Shown here: one piece after another, positions 1-6,085 of the stretch
How the letters are laid out: each line of letters starts with the position of its first letter
Position numbering within the stretch: position 1 is the first letter of the stretch
DNA from: Micrococcales bacterium
GTDB lineage: Bacteria; Actinomycetota; Actinomycetes; Actinomycetales; Microbacteriaceae
Reading direction: 5' to 3'
Assembly (NCBI GenBank): GCA_947489235.1
Contig: CANLDE010000008.1
Location: 1-33,968 of the forward strand
DNA: 33,968 bases
Program-made: the position numbers and the translations under genes
Notes under the pieces: generated by a model
Seen by the model: the letters and a program-made list of their open reading frames with translations, nothing else
The model's database searches: none
Told to the model about the DNA's origin: nothing

Positions 1-596
1 ATTTGTTTGAACTCTGGGTCTCTCTGTCTAAAGATCTCAACTAATTCAAAAATCTCCATGCGCTCACTTAGCCAGACCTTGGCATCGAAGAACCACTGGG
101 AGCGATATTCCATTTCGTGCAGCTTAGCTAACTCTTCTCCTCTAGCAGGCACTGGAGCTAATTGATAAGGATCGCCAAACATAACTACCTTGCAGCCACC
201 GAATGGAACCTTAGGTTTTCCTCTTGCGGTCTTTAGAGCAACATCAATGGCATCCATTAGGTTTGCTGAAACCATTGAGACCTCATCGATGATTAGCATA
301 TCTATTTCTCTAAGAACTTCACGTTGTCTTCTGCCAAGGTGTTTAGCCACTTCTCCTGCAGTTAGAGCTCCGAATGTAAAACCAAATAAGGAATGAATTG
401 TTATTCCACCTACGTTGTATGCAGCTACGCCGGTAGGGGCACAAACAACTACCTTTTGGCCCGTGTTGTCCCTTAGATAGCCAAGGAGAGTCGACTTACC
501 AGTTCCAGCTCTGCCGGTGACAAAGACCGTTTGACCGTCTTTCTCAATGTATTGATATAGGGCGAGCTGTTCTTTGGAAAGTTTGATTATTGACAA
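1..596 (-). CDS. PIF1-like SF1B DNA helicase / AAA ATPase, N-terminal part (cut by window edge)
   Basis: About 198 residues are visible and the frame stays open to the window edge. In order the sequence shows Walker A GRAGTGKST (about residues 27-35), motif Ia APTGVAA, Walker B/DEVSM as IIDEVSMV, the Q-containing motif III GDPYQLAPV, and EIFRQRD, which resembles the PIF1/RecD-family stretch after motif III. This family unwinds DNA 5' to 3' using ATP, often in repair or fork maintenance. The start chosen is TTG at 596, directly after the TAA of the CtaG fusion gene, with AGGA a few bases upstream inside that gene; the two genes are therefore probably translationally coupled. The C-terminal half lies outside the window, so added domains cannot be judged. 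A TraA/RecD2-like helicase is the main alternative. Confidence 0.85.
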   Translation of the reverse strand, partial: MSIIKLSKEQLALYQYIEKDGQTVFVTGRAGTGKSTLLGYLRDNTGQKVVVCAPTGVAAYNVGGITIHSLFGFTFGALTAGEVAKHLGRRQREVLREIDMLIIDEVSMVSANLMDAIDVALKTARGKPKVPFGGCKVVMFGDPYQLAPVPARGEELAKLHEMEYRSQWFFDAKVWLSERMEIFELVEIFRQRDPEFKQ

Positions 597-2567
597 TTAG
601 TTCCTTGGTTCTTCTTTACGTTTTGCTAGAGCGTCTAGCATACGGTTGTATTCAGCCAAATCTTCGTTGCCACTTCTATCACTTGCTCTATCTAATCGCT
701 TAGCGTCTCTAGCATCTGATCTAGCCCACTGCATCGCAACAATGATAGTAATTGCTGCAGTTGGTAGCTCACCTATTCCCCAAGCTATAGCGCCACCGGT
801 TTGTTGATCAGAGAGTGGGTCTTGCCCCCAAGTTCTTCCCATCGCTCCAAACCAGTCTGCAAGTAACAAGGTGTTTGAACTCATGATTGCTAAACCAAAG
901 AATGCGTGGAAGGCAAGTGTGCCTATCAAAAGCATTAGTCGCTGCGGATAAGCAAAGCGTGAAGGCCCTGGATCAATACCAATAAGTGCTTGAACAAATA
1001 GGTACCCGGTAATCACGAAGTGCACAATCATCCACTGGTGACCTATGTGTTCTCTTGTGGCCCAACCAAATACTGGTGTGAAGTAAAAGACAACCAAAGA
1101 GCTAGCAAAAAGCATTGCTGCAACTATCGGGTGAGATATGAACTGCGCATACTTAGTTTGAACTGCCCAGAGAACCCACTCTCTTACCCCTCTTGAATCG
1201 TCTTGTCGTTTAGCTACTGCTCTAGCAAGAAGCGTCACTGGTGCCCCTGGCACTAGTAGAACAGGAACACCCATGGTTAGCAGCATGTGGGCGAGCATGT
1301 GGACGCTGAACAGGTATTGCTCGTAAGCACTGAAGTAACCATTGGTGACATAAGCAAGTAGAGCTACACCTGCTAGCCATGAAGCAGTTCTACTCCAAGA
1401 CCAAGAGTCTCCTCGTTGTCTTAGTCGCCAGACACCAACTAGATAGAACAGAGCAAGTGCACCGGTTATTAAAAGCCAGAGTAGATCTGGTTTGAAGGTA
1501 GTAGCCCATGTCCACATCCCAGGCTCTGGTGGCAACTTAGCGCCTGTGAGTATTTCAGCTGGAGTGAGATCACCAATAGGGAAATCAGATACTGGGTTAG
1601 CGGTTCTAGCCAGCGCTGACCCCAAGCCAATAGCCACCCCGAAGATTACAAACTCGACTGCTACTAAATTCCAAAACTTCTTAGCGTTTTCTTGTAATTC
1701 ACCAATAAGTTTTCTTCTGTGCAAAGCACCGATAATGCCCAAGATTATGAACGCAATGGTTTTTAGTAAAACAACTTGTCCATAGCCGGTTGTGAAAAGA
1801 TTCTCGATAGTTCCAATGCGGATTTGAGCAGAGGCAAAGCCTGAAGCGATAACTAGAGCAAAACCAATTAAGGCTAACGAGGAGAATCTCTTCACAATGT
1901 TTATTGTTTGATCAGCTCGATAAGCAAATACGATGGCTACTAATCCACCCACCCAAATGCTTATACCAACTAGGTGCAAACCCAAAGAATTCACTGCCAT
2001 TGCATGGCTTGCAGATCCAGCTGCGTGTCCGCTCAATGCAACTGGAACTAGAGAAGCTAAACCAATTGCTGCACACACTGCAACGCTAAAAAGACTACGA
2101 ACTAGCAGGGTAGTTATTGAAAGTACAAATGCTGCCAAGATGTTTAGTCCCAGCATTTGTCCTAATTGAATATCAGTTACAAAGATGAACAGTTGATCTG
2201 CAAATGAAGCGTCTAAGGAAAGCTCTGACCCAGTGACCATAAGAAAGGTTGAGAGCAGATAGGCAGTTCCAGCTAAAGCCCAAATAGCTGAAGCCACTGC
2301 TGCAACTGAAAGCGTTTTCGTAAATGCTTTGCTTTTAGTGCCTAACGCAAAGGCTGTGAAGACGAGAGAACCGATTGCTATTGCTTGAGCCACATTGTTT
2401 ATTGATCTAAAGCTAGGTGTTCCCCAGCGGAGAAAATCTCCGGTGTCGCCTAGTTCACTAGGAACTGCAGCACCTCCGGTGACCATGCCAACAATCAGTC
2501 CAGCTGCTGTGCCAACTATTAAAAGGCAGCTCACCGCTACCCAGTTAACAGTTCTGATTGTGGTCAT
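597..2567 (-). CDS. CopD domain / CtaG (caa3-type) fusion membrane protein
   Basis: This 656-residue polytopic membrane protein has two parts. Roughly residues 1-320 look like the copper-resistance CopD domain (SGHAAG and LHLVGISIWVGGLV helices). Roughly residues 340-620 look like CtaG_caa3, with the His-rich helices SVHMLAHMLLTMGVPVL and EHIGHQWMIVHF that are candidate copper ligands. The C-terminal tail is charged and cytoplasmic. This fused arrangement is common in Actinobacteria and is thought to help load copper into cytochrome c oxidase; that role comes from the family, not from this sequence. The ATG sits six bases after a TAGGCT -10-like hexamer with no Shine-Dalgarno, so leaderless translation is likely. 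The HU terminator separates it from hupB. Confidence 0.9.
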   Translation of the reverse strand: MTTIRTVNWVAVSCLLIVGTAAGLIVGMVTGGAAVPSELGDTGDFLRWGTPSFRSINNVAQAIAIGSLVFTAFALGTKSKAFTKTLSVAAVASAIWALAGTAYLLSTFLMVTGSELSLDASFADQLFIFVTDIQLGQMLGLNILAAFVLSITTLLVRSLFSVAVCAAIGLASLVPVALSGHAAGSASHAMAVNSLGLHLVGISIWVGGLVAIVFAYRADQTINIVKRFSSLALIGFALVIASGFASAQIRIGTIENLFTTGYGQVVLLKTIAFIILGIIGALHRRKLIGELQENAKKFWNLVAVEFVIFGVAIGLGSALARTANPVSDFPIGDLTPAEILTGAKLPPEPGMWTWATTFKPDLLWLLITGALALFYLVGVWRLRQRGDSWSWSRTASWLAGVALLAYVTNGYFSAYEQYLFSVHMLAHMLLTMGVPVLLVPGAPVTLLARAVAKRQDDSRGVREWVLWAVQTKYAQFISHPIVAAMLFASSLVVFYFTPVFGWATREHIGHQWMIVHFVITGYLFVQALIGIDPGPSRFAYPQRLMLLIGTLAFHAFFGLAIMSSNTLLLADWFGAMGRTWGQDPLSDQQTGGAIAWGIGELPTAAITIIVAMQWARSDARDAKRLDRASDRSGNEDLAEYNRMLDALAKRKEEPRN

Positions 2568-2573
2568 TGAACA

Positions 2574-2579
2574 AGCCTA
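2574..2579 (-). promoter_or_regulatory. -10 hexamer TAGGCT for a leaderless transcript of the CopD/CtaG gene
   Basis: TAGGCT is followed by six bases and then the ATG at 2567. The same TAGGCT-N6-ATG layout stands in front of the NUDIX gene at 18150. This matches the TANNNT-plus-start spacing of actinobacterial leaderless promoters. No ribosome binding site is visible. Confidence 0.5.
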
Positions 2580-2583
2580 AGTT

Positions 2584-2612
2584 AAAGCAAAACGACGCAC
2601 CGAAGTGCGTCG
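2584..2612 (-). terminator. Rho-independent terminator of hupB
   Basis: Read on the minus strand, CGACGCAC and GTGCGTCG form a perfect 8-bp stem closed by a TTCG tetraloop, followed by TTTTGCTTT. It lies about 20 bp after the HU stop codon and just before the CopD/CtaG start. Confidence 0.9.
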
Positions 2613-2632
2613 CCTGCTTGTGTAACTAAAGA

Positions 2633-2914
2633 TTACTTAACTGCTGCCTTTAGCTTGCTTCCAGCTGAAACCTTAACGGTGTTAGAAGCTGCGATCTGGA
2701 TTGTTGCACCAGTCTGTGGGTTACGGCCTGCACGTGCTGCACGGAAACCCTTCTCTACTGACAACCAACCTGGGATTGTTACTTTGTCGCCCTTAGCAAC
2801 AGTTGAAGCGATGGTGTCGAAGAAAGCGTCAACGATACGGTTGACTGCTGCCTGTGACTCACCGGTGTGGCTTGCGATTGCGGCTACTAGGTCGCTCTTG
2901 TTTAATGCTGGCAT
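2633..2914 (-). CDS. hupB: HU-family histone-like DNA-binding protein
   Basis: The 93-residue protein starts MPALNKSDLVAAIASHTG and carries the HU dimer helices followed by the DNA-binding arm with GRNPQTG, the family hallmark. HU bends and compacts DNA and assists DnaA at origins. The start at 2914 is set by a strong AGGAGG eight bases upstream; the frame stays open for ten more codons, but no ribosome site supports them. It has the short form without the Lys/Ala/Pro-rich C-terminal tail of mycobacterial HupB. It is a single-gene unit with its own terminator at 2584-2612. Confidence 0.96.
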   Translation of the reverse strand: MPALNKSDLVAAIASHTGESQAAVNRIVDAFFDTIASTVAKGDKVTIPGWLSVEKGFRAARAGRNPQTGATIQIAASNTVKVSAGSKLKAAVK

Positions 2915-3065
2915 GTTGTCCTCCTGGACTATATAAAGATTCAATTTGGAACTGCAGAATCACCCTATACGCCTAAATACCGCGTGTTTATTAGGGTTTC
3001 GGCGTGTTGCGGATAACTCTTTAGAAAGACTCCCTGTGAATAAGCGGATTTTCGGCTATTTAAGC

Positions 3066-3095
3066 AGAAAATCCGCTGCCTTTGGGCAACGGATC
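3066..3095 (-). terminator. Terminator of the rpmB-rpmG-rpsN operon
   Basis: On the minus strand ATCCGTTGCC pairs with GGCAGCGGAT (one G-T wobble) around a CAAA loop, followed by TTTTCTG. It starts 17 bp after the rpsN stop. Part of it overlaps a second, competing inverted repeat at 3043-3077. Confidence 0.8.
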
Positions 3096-3111
3096 TCCTA
3101 AAACTTGGGTC

Positions 3112-3417
3112 TTACCAAGAAGACTTGGTGATACCTGGTAGCTCGCCCTTGTGAGCCATGTCGCGGAATCGGACACGAGATACACCGAACTTGCTTAGAA
3201 CACCACGTGGGCGGCCATCGATTGCATCGCGGCTACGAACACGGGTAGGGGACGCGTTACGAGGAAGCTTCTGTAGACCCAGACGTGCAGCTTCGCGCTG
3301 TTCGTCTGTTGAGTTAGGGTCAACCAAAGCCTTCTTTAGTGCTAGACGCTTTTCTGCGTAGCGCTCAACAACAACCTTGCGTTGTTCGTTACGGGCAATC
3401 TTGCTCTTCTTAGCCAT
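3112..3417 (-). CDS. rpsN: 30S ribosomal protein S14, zinc-independent long form
   Basis: The 101-residue protein starts [20 protein letters not shown] and ends [11 protein letters not shown], matching the long S14 form. It has no cysteine, so it lacks the CxxC zinc ribbon of the short S14 form. It is the third gene of an rpmB-rpmG-rpsN operon; the rpmG stop lies two bases before this start. In many Actinobacteria such cysteine-free sets are the Zur-controlled alternatives to zinc-binding paralogues. Whether this genome also has the zinc forms cannot be seen here. Confidence 0.97.
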   Translation of the reverse strand: MAKKSKIARNEQRKVVVERYAEKRLALKKALVDPNSTDEQREAARLGLQKLPRNASPTRVRSRDAIDGRPRGVLSKFGVSRVRFRDMAHKGELPGITKSSW

Positions 3418-3419
3418 TT

Positions 3420-3587
3420 TTAGCGCTCCTCGCGGAATTCAACGTGCTTGCGCACAACTGGGTCGTACTTCTTTAGCACGATACGGTCTGGGTCGTTACG
3501 ACGGTTCTTACGGGTTACGTATGTGTAACCGGTGCCCGCTGTGGATTTCATCTTGATGATTGGACGAATGTCTCTGTCTTTAGCCAT
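3420..3587 (-). CDS. rpmG: 50S ribosomal protein L33, zinc-independent form
   Basis: This 55-residue gene begins [20 protein letters not shown] and ends [11 protein letters not shown], the classic L33 pattern ([15 protein letters not shown] in the middle). It contains no cysteines, whereas zinc-binding L33 has two CxxC pairs. It lies between rpmB and rpsN with gaps of 10 and 2 bases, so the three genes are surely co-transcribed. Confidence 0.96.
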   Translation of the reverse strand: MAKDRDIRPIIKMKSTAGTGYTYVTRKNRRNDPDRIVLKKYDPVVRKHVEFREER

Positions 3588-3597
3588 GGTCTATTCC

Positions 3598-3834
3598 TTA
3601 GATCTTCTCGCCACGGGCAAGAATTTGAGCTACAACAGCTTCGATGCCACGTGCGTCAATAACCTTGATGCCACGTGCACTCAACTGAAGAGTTACATTG
3701 CGCTTTAGTGAAGGCACGAAGTATGTACGCTTCTGGATGTTTGGGTTGAAACGACGCTTGGTCTTGTTCTGAGCGTGCGAAACAGCGTGCCCAAACTGCG
3801 GACGGGTCTCTGTGACCTGGCAGTAAGCAGACAT
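3598..3834 (-). CDS. rpmB: 50S ribosomal protein L28
   Basis: The 78-residue protein starts [21 protein letters not shown] and continues with the L28 pattern [13 protein letters not shown]. It has one cysteine and lacks the CxxC pair of zinc-binding L28. A GGAGG lies just before the ATG. It is the first gene of rpmB-rpmG-rpsN. The leader of about 100 bases upstream contains inverted repeats that can pair in alternative ways (3863-3930), and a GATAAT-like -10 element lies near 3950-3955. Confidence 0.97.
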   Translation of the reverse strand: MSAYCQVTETRPQFGHAVSHAQNKTKRRFNPNIQKRTYFVPSLKRNVTLQLSARGIKVIDARGIEAVVAQILARGEKI

Positions 3835-3862
3835 CGGCTTCCTCCGTTATAAAAATGATGGA

Positions 3863-3930
3863 TGGTCTAAACAGACCAGTTTGTAAGTCCCGAAGATTTC
3901 GGGCAACTGCTCAAGTTTAGACCTGTTTAG
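3863..3930 (-). promoter_or_regulatory. Structured leader of the rpmB operon with alternative pairings
   Basis: Plus-strand TGGTCT-aaac-AGACCA at 3863-3878 is a perfect hairpin. Its parts are also complementary to two tandem segments further upstream in the leader, GTTTAGACC (3915-3923) and CTGTTTAG (3923-3930). A separate hairpin CCCGAA-gat-TTCGGG lies at 3889-3903. On the transcript the 3863-3878 hairpin is followed after some ten bases by ATTTTT and then the Shine-Dalgarno. Such mutually exclusive pairings resemble an attenuator or an autoregulatory leader; the function is inferred. Confidence 0.4.
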
Positions 3931-3986
3931 GCAGTGTGTGCAAGTCCTAATTATCCTAAATATCGGATATATAGAGACTATTTTCC

Positions 3987-4388
3987 CTATTTGCTGCAGG
4001 CCTTACACATCCCAAAGATATCTATGGTGTGGGTGACCTGTGTGAAGCCATGTTCCTTGGCTACTTTGGCAGCCCAAGTCTCAGCTTGCTTGGCTTCAAT
4101 CTCAACCGCTATCCCACAGCCATTGCAGATCAGGTGATGGTGGTGATCCTTAGAGCAGTCTCTGAAGAGGCTTTCCCCTGCATTTACTAGAGAATCGGCT
4201 AGACCATCAGCCACCAAGGAGTTTAGGGTTCTATAAACAGTTGCTAAACCGATGACAGATCCGTGCTGGGTGAGCTGCTTATGCAGTTGTTGGGCTGAGA
4301 CAAACCCTTGGGCTTGCCCCAGTGCGTGCTGGACAGCTTCTTTTTGCCAGGTTTGTCTACGAGCAGGCTCTGGATTAGTGGTCGTCAT
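3987..4388 (-). CDS. zur: Fur-family metalloregulator, probably Zur
   Basis: The 133-residue protein has the Fur winged-helix domain first (QTWQKEAVQHAL, then LATVYRTLNSLVADGLAD, the recognition-helix region). The dimerisation/metal domain follows with HHHHLICNGCG and C-terminal CKAC, giving two CxxC pairs for structural zinc. The family represses metal-uptake genes when loaded with zinc or iron. Next to cysteine-free ribosomal genes, Zur is the likeliest subtype, but Fur or a peroxide sensor cannot be excluded from sequence alone. The start is uncertain: ATG at 4388 overlaps the upstream gene by 14 bases, and an in-frame ATG at 4409 also exists. It is co-transcribed with the 81-residue membrane protein behind the palindrome at 4659-4681, so autoregulation is likely. 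Confidence 0.85.
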   Translation of the reverse strand: MTTTNPEPARRQTWQKEAVQHALGQAQGFVSAQQLHKQLTQHGSVIGLATVYRTLNSLVADGLADSLVNAGESLFRDCSKDHHHHLICNGCGIAVEIEAKQAETWAAKVAKEHGFTQVTHTIDIFGMCKACSK

Positions 4389-4620
4389 GCTTGATGTTGT
4401 GCTCTTCATCTATTTCTTTGTGGATTTCTCTTCTGAGCCTTGGCAGAATCATTTTCTTGAAGACGATTCCATAGAAAAGCCATATGACTATGACGTCCTG
4501 AATTACTGTCCAGCCAAGTTCGGCGAGTATGTGGCTTGGATCAGTAAAGATCGACCAAGCTTCTTCCCAAAGGCCATGTGCTTCTTCGTCATGGCTTGCT
4601 ACTAAGTGAATCCAGTTCAT
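4375..4620 (-). CDS. Small His-rich membrane protein upstream of the Fur/Zur gene
   Basis: This 81-residue protein starts at ATG 4620, which has GGAGG eight bases upstream; an ATG four codons earlier contains that GGAGG and is not favoured. It has an amphipathic N terminus with several His and acidic residues (VASHDEEAHGLWEE), one clear membrane helix (VIQDVIVIWLFYGIVF), a basic stop-transfer patch (KKMILPRLRR), and a His/Asp/Glu-rich cytoplasmic tail ending HNIKHDDH. No named family is recognised. Its place between a Fur/Zur palindrome and the regulator gene suggests metal-dependent expression. A metal-binding or small transporter-accessory role is conjecture from that context and the His content. 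Confidence 0.8.
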   Translation of the reverse strand: MNWIHLVASHDEEAHGLWEEAWSIFTDPSHILAELGWTVIQDVIVIWLFYGIVFKKMILPRLRREIHKEIDEEHNIKHDDH

Positions 4621-4658
4621 TGTGTCCTCCATAGTTGTCTATGAAAGCCACTCTACTC

Positions 4659-4681
4659 TTATTGATAATGAATATCAATAA
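4659..4681. promoter_or_regulatory. Fur/Zur-type operator palindrome
   Basis: Arms TTATTGATA and TATCAATAA are perfect 9-bp inverted repeats around ATGAA. The core TGATAATGAATATCA closely resembles the TGATAATGATTATCA-like Zur/Fur boxes of Actinobacteria. It lies 38 bp upstream of the start of the small membrane protein that precedes the Fur-family gene, where a repressor would cover the promoter. Confidence 0.8.
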
Positions 4682-4687
4682 CTGGAT

Positions 4688-4963
4688 TTAGTCCATGTAG
4701 CCTTGTGTGGTCCACCAGTAAAACAGTCCAAAATAGCCGATTACTACAAGCACAAAAAGAGCTATTTGAATCCAGCCGACAATAACTCCGGCCAGAGCCA
4801 ATCCCCTGTTCGTATCAACAAGACGACCCTCGCGCATTTGCTTTAGGGCAATGTGTCCAATGATTACACCTGCTGGAGCGAATACAAGGGCAAGCACGAG
4901 TGCAAGGATCGGCAGCGTGCTATCTGTTGATGGTTGGTTGTTTTGTGGTGTTGGGTTACTCAT
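4688..4963 (-). CDS. DUF4190-type small membrane protein (copy 1 of the tandem array)
   Basis: The 91-residue protein begins with a polar Asn/Pro/Gln-rich stretch (MSNPTPQNNQPS). A first membrane helix (LPILALVLALVFAPAGVIIGHIAL) follows, then the loop KQMREGRLVDTNRGLALAGVIVGW typical of DUF4190, and a second helix (IALFVLVVIGYFGLFYWW). Its function is unknown. It is the most downstream and most divergent of four tandem copies. Its leader shares a TCCCAAGGGGGA-like element and a TAGGATTAA -10-like stretch with copies 3 and 4. Confidence 0.85.
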   Translation of the reverse strand: MSNPTPQNNQPSTDSTLPILALVLALVFAPAGVIIGHIALKQMREGRLVDTNRGLALAGVIVGWIQIALFVLVVIGYFGLFYWWTTQGYMD

Positions 4964-5048
4964 GATTCCTGCTTTCCTTCCCCCTTGGGATCTTTACTAG
5001 ATATTAATCCTAGTTATTCGCCGTTTTATTGAGAACCGTGGCTGGCAA

Positions 5049-5324
5049 TTAATTATTTGTAAGAGAGCCAAAGAATGACTGCAACCCCCATACAAGCAAT
5101 TGCACTAGAACAAACGCCACAAGGAAAAGTCCAGTCAAAATCCATCCCACAGTGACTGCCGCAACTGCAAAGCCCCTGTTTACTGAACTGATTTCGCCTT
5201 TCCTCATTGAACTCAGCACGCTGTGGCCCATGATTGCTCCGACTGGCGGCAACAGGATGCCTAGGACCAATGCCCAAATTGGCAGGCTGCTTTTTGTTTC
5301 GATTTCTTCGGATTGATTATTCAA
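5049..5324 (-). CDS. DUF4190-type small membrane protein (copy 2)
   Basis: This copy has 91 residues when started at TTG 5324. That start has GGAAGGAG six bases upstream and aligns with the MSN... starts of the other copies; the in-frame ATG at 5351 has no ribosome site of its own. The layout is a polar N terminus, helix LPIWALVLGILLPPVGAIMGHSVL, linker SSMRKGEISSVNRGFAVAAVTVGW, second helix, and C terminus LQSFFGSLTNN. The C terminus is nearly identical to that of copy 4, so these two are the closest pair. A hairpin (GCTAATCAC / GTGATTTAGC on the minus strand) lies just upstream at 5352-5384. Confidence 0.82.
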   Translation of the reverse strand: MNNQSEEIETKSSLPIWALVLGILLPPVGAIMGHSVLSSMRKGEISSVNRGFAVAAVTVGWILTGLFLVAFVLVQLLVWGLQSFFGSLTNN

Positions 5325-5351
5325 TTTTGCTCCTTCCGATGATTTCTTCAT

Positions 5352-5384
5352 AGCTAAATCACAGTGCTATTGATAGTGATTAGC
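5352..5384 (-). other. Hairpin in front of DUF4190 copy 2
   Basis: GCTAATCAC and GTGATTTAGC pair with one bulged base around a 13-base loop. It lies between the stop of copy 3 and the start of copy 2. It may be a weak terminator or leader structure; there is no T-run after it. Confidence 0.35.
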
Positions 5385-5407
5385 TTGGTTTAGAAACTCC
5401 TACTAAG

Positions 5408-5689
5408 TTATCGGATCAAATAACGCCATAAAGTACTACGCAGATAAAGTTCAAAAAGCCCCGGGGCTCTACTCCAGATAAGTGCTAGCAGGCCCGTCAA
5501 CACCCAACCAATAGTCACCCCAGCCAATGCCATTTTTCGATATGAGGAACTAATTTTTCCGCTCTTTATTCGGTACAGAGCCACATGGCCCAGAACAGCT
5601 CCTACAGGTGGAGCGAAGATTGCGAGCACAAAGGCGAAAAATGTTAAGGGGCCTCCTCCGCGGTCGTCTTGATTTGAATTGTTACTCAT
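5408..5689 (-). CDS. DUF4190-type small membrane protein (copy 3)
   Basis: The 93-residue protein starts at ATG 5689, with GGAAGGGTGG upstream, as MSNNSNQDDRGGG. It has helix LTFFAFVLAIFAPPVGAVLG, linker YRIKSGKISSSYRKMALAGVTIGW and a second helix. Its C terminus (RSTLWRYLIR) differs from the LQSFFGSLT ending of copies 2 and 4, so the 3' end has diverged or been replaced. Its leader is nearly the same as that of copy 4, including bases that in copy 4 belong to the end of the E2 gene. Function unknown. Confidence 0.82.
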   Translation of the reverse strand: MSNNSNQDDRGGGPLTFFAFVLAIFAPPVGAVLGHVALYRIKSGKISSSYRKMALAGVTIGWVLTGLLALIWSRAPGLFELYLRSTLWRYLIR

Positions 5690-5697
5690 AATTCCAC

Positions 5698-5744
5698 CCT
5701 TCCAATTCCCCCCATGGGAAAACACGTTTATATTAGCAAAAGTA
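5698..5744 (-). repeat. Duplicated leader of DUF4190 copy 3
   Basis: This block matches 6040-6085 over most of its length on the minus strand: ACTTTTGCTA, then an AT-rich -10-like stretch, then TTCCCATGGGGGGAATTGG. In the 6040-6085 copy the first part is the last codons of the E2 gene, so the leader here is a duplicated fragment of that gene end. A weaker third copy lies at 4971-5020. Confidence 0.7.
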
Positions 5745-5758
5745 CGCGTTCCAGCCAG

Positions 5759-6031
5759 TTAGTTGTATGTAAGGGATCCAAAGAATGACTGCAATCCCAA
5801 TATGGCTAGCAGCACTGGGATTAAAAAAATGATGACTGCCGTCATAACCCAGCCCACAATCACAGCCGCGATTGAAAGGTTTCTATCAATGGCACTTATT
5901 TCCCCTGAACGCATTTGACCAAGCGAGATGTGGCCCATGATTGCTCCGACTGGTGGAATAAAAATAGCCAGAACCAATGACCAGATTGGCAAACTGCTTT
6001 CTCTGCCGAATTCTTTTGGATAATTGCTCAA
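5759..6031 (-). CDS. DUF4190-type small membrane protein (copy 4, nearest the E2 gene)
   Basis: This copy has 90 residues from TTG 6031, which has GGAAGGGG six bases upstream and gives MSNYPKEFG, in register with the other copies. A TTG five codons earlier lies inside the ribosome site. Layout: polar N terminus, helix LPIWSLVLAIFIPPVGAIMGH, linker GQMRSGEISAIDRNLSIAAVIVGW, second helix, and ending LQSFFGSLTYN. Its leader overlaps the end of the E2 gene, so it is probably the parent position from which copies 2 and 3 arose. Function unknown. Confidence 0.82.
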   Translation of the reverse strand: MSNYPKEFGRESSLPIWSLVLAIFIPPVGAIMGHISLGQMRSGEISAIDRNLSIAAVIVGWVMTAVIIFLIPVLLAILGLQSFFGSLTYN

Positions 6032-6039
6032 TTTTGCCC

Positions 6040-6085
6040 CTTCCAATTCCCCCCTTGGGAATACACCATTAATCTAGCAAAAGTG
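6040..6085 (-). repeat. Leader of DUF4190 copy 4, overlapping the 3' end of the E2 gene
   Basis: The minus strand reads ACTTTTGCTAGATTAA (last E2 codons and stop), then TATTCCCAAGGGGGGAATTGG. The TTCCC...GGGAA part is an inverted repeat kept in copies 3 and 4, with a related form before copy 1. TAGATTAAT within the E2 stop region may serve as the -10 element. Confidence 0.65.

Noticed and set aside
5366-5385. Possible second Fur/Zur box (TTGATAGTGATTA) before DUF4190 copy 2
   Set aside because: Only the left half matches the palindrome at 4659-4681; the right half does not mirror it.
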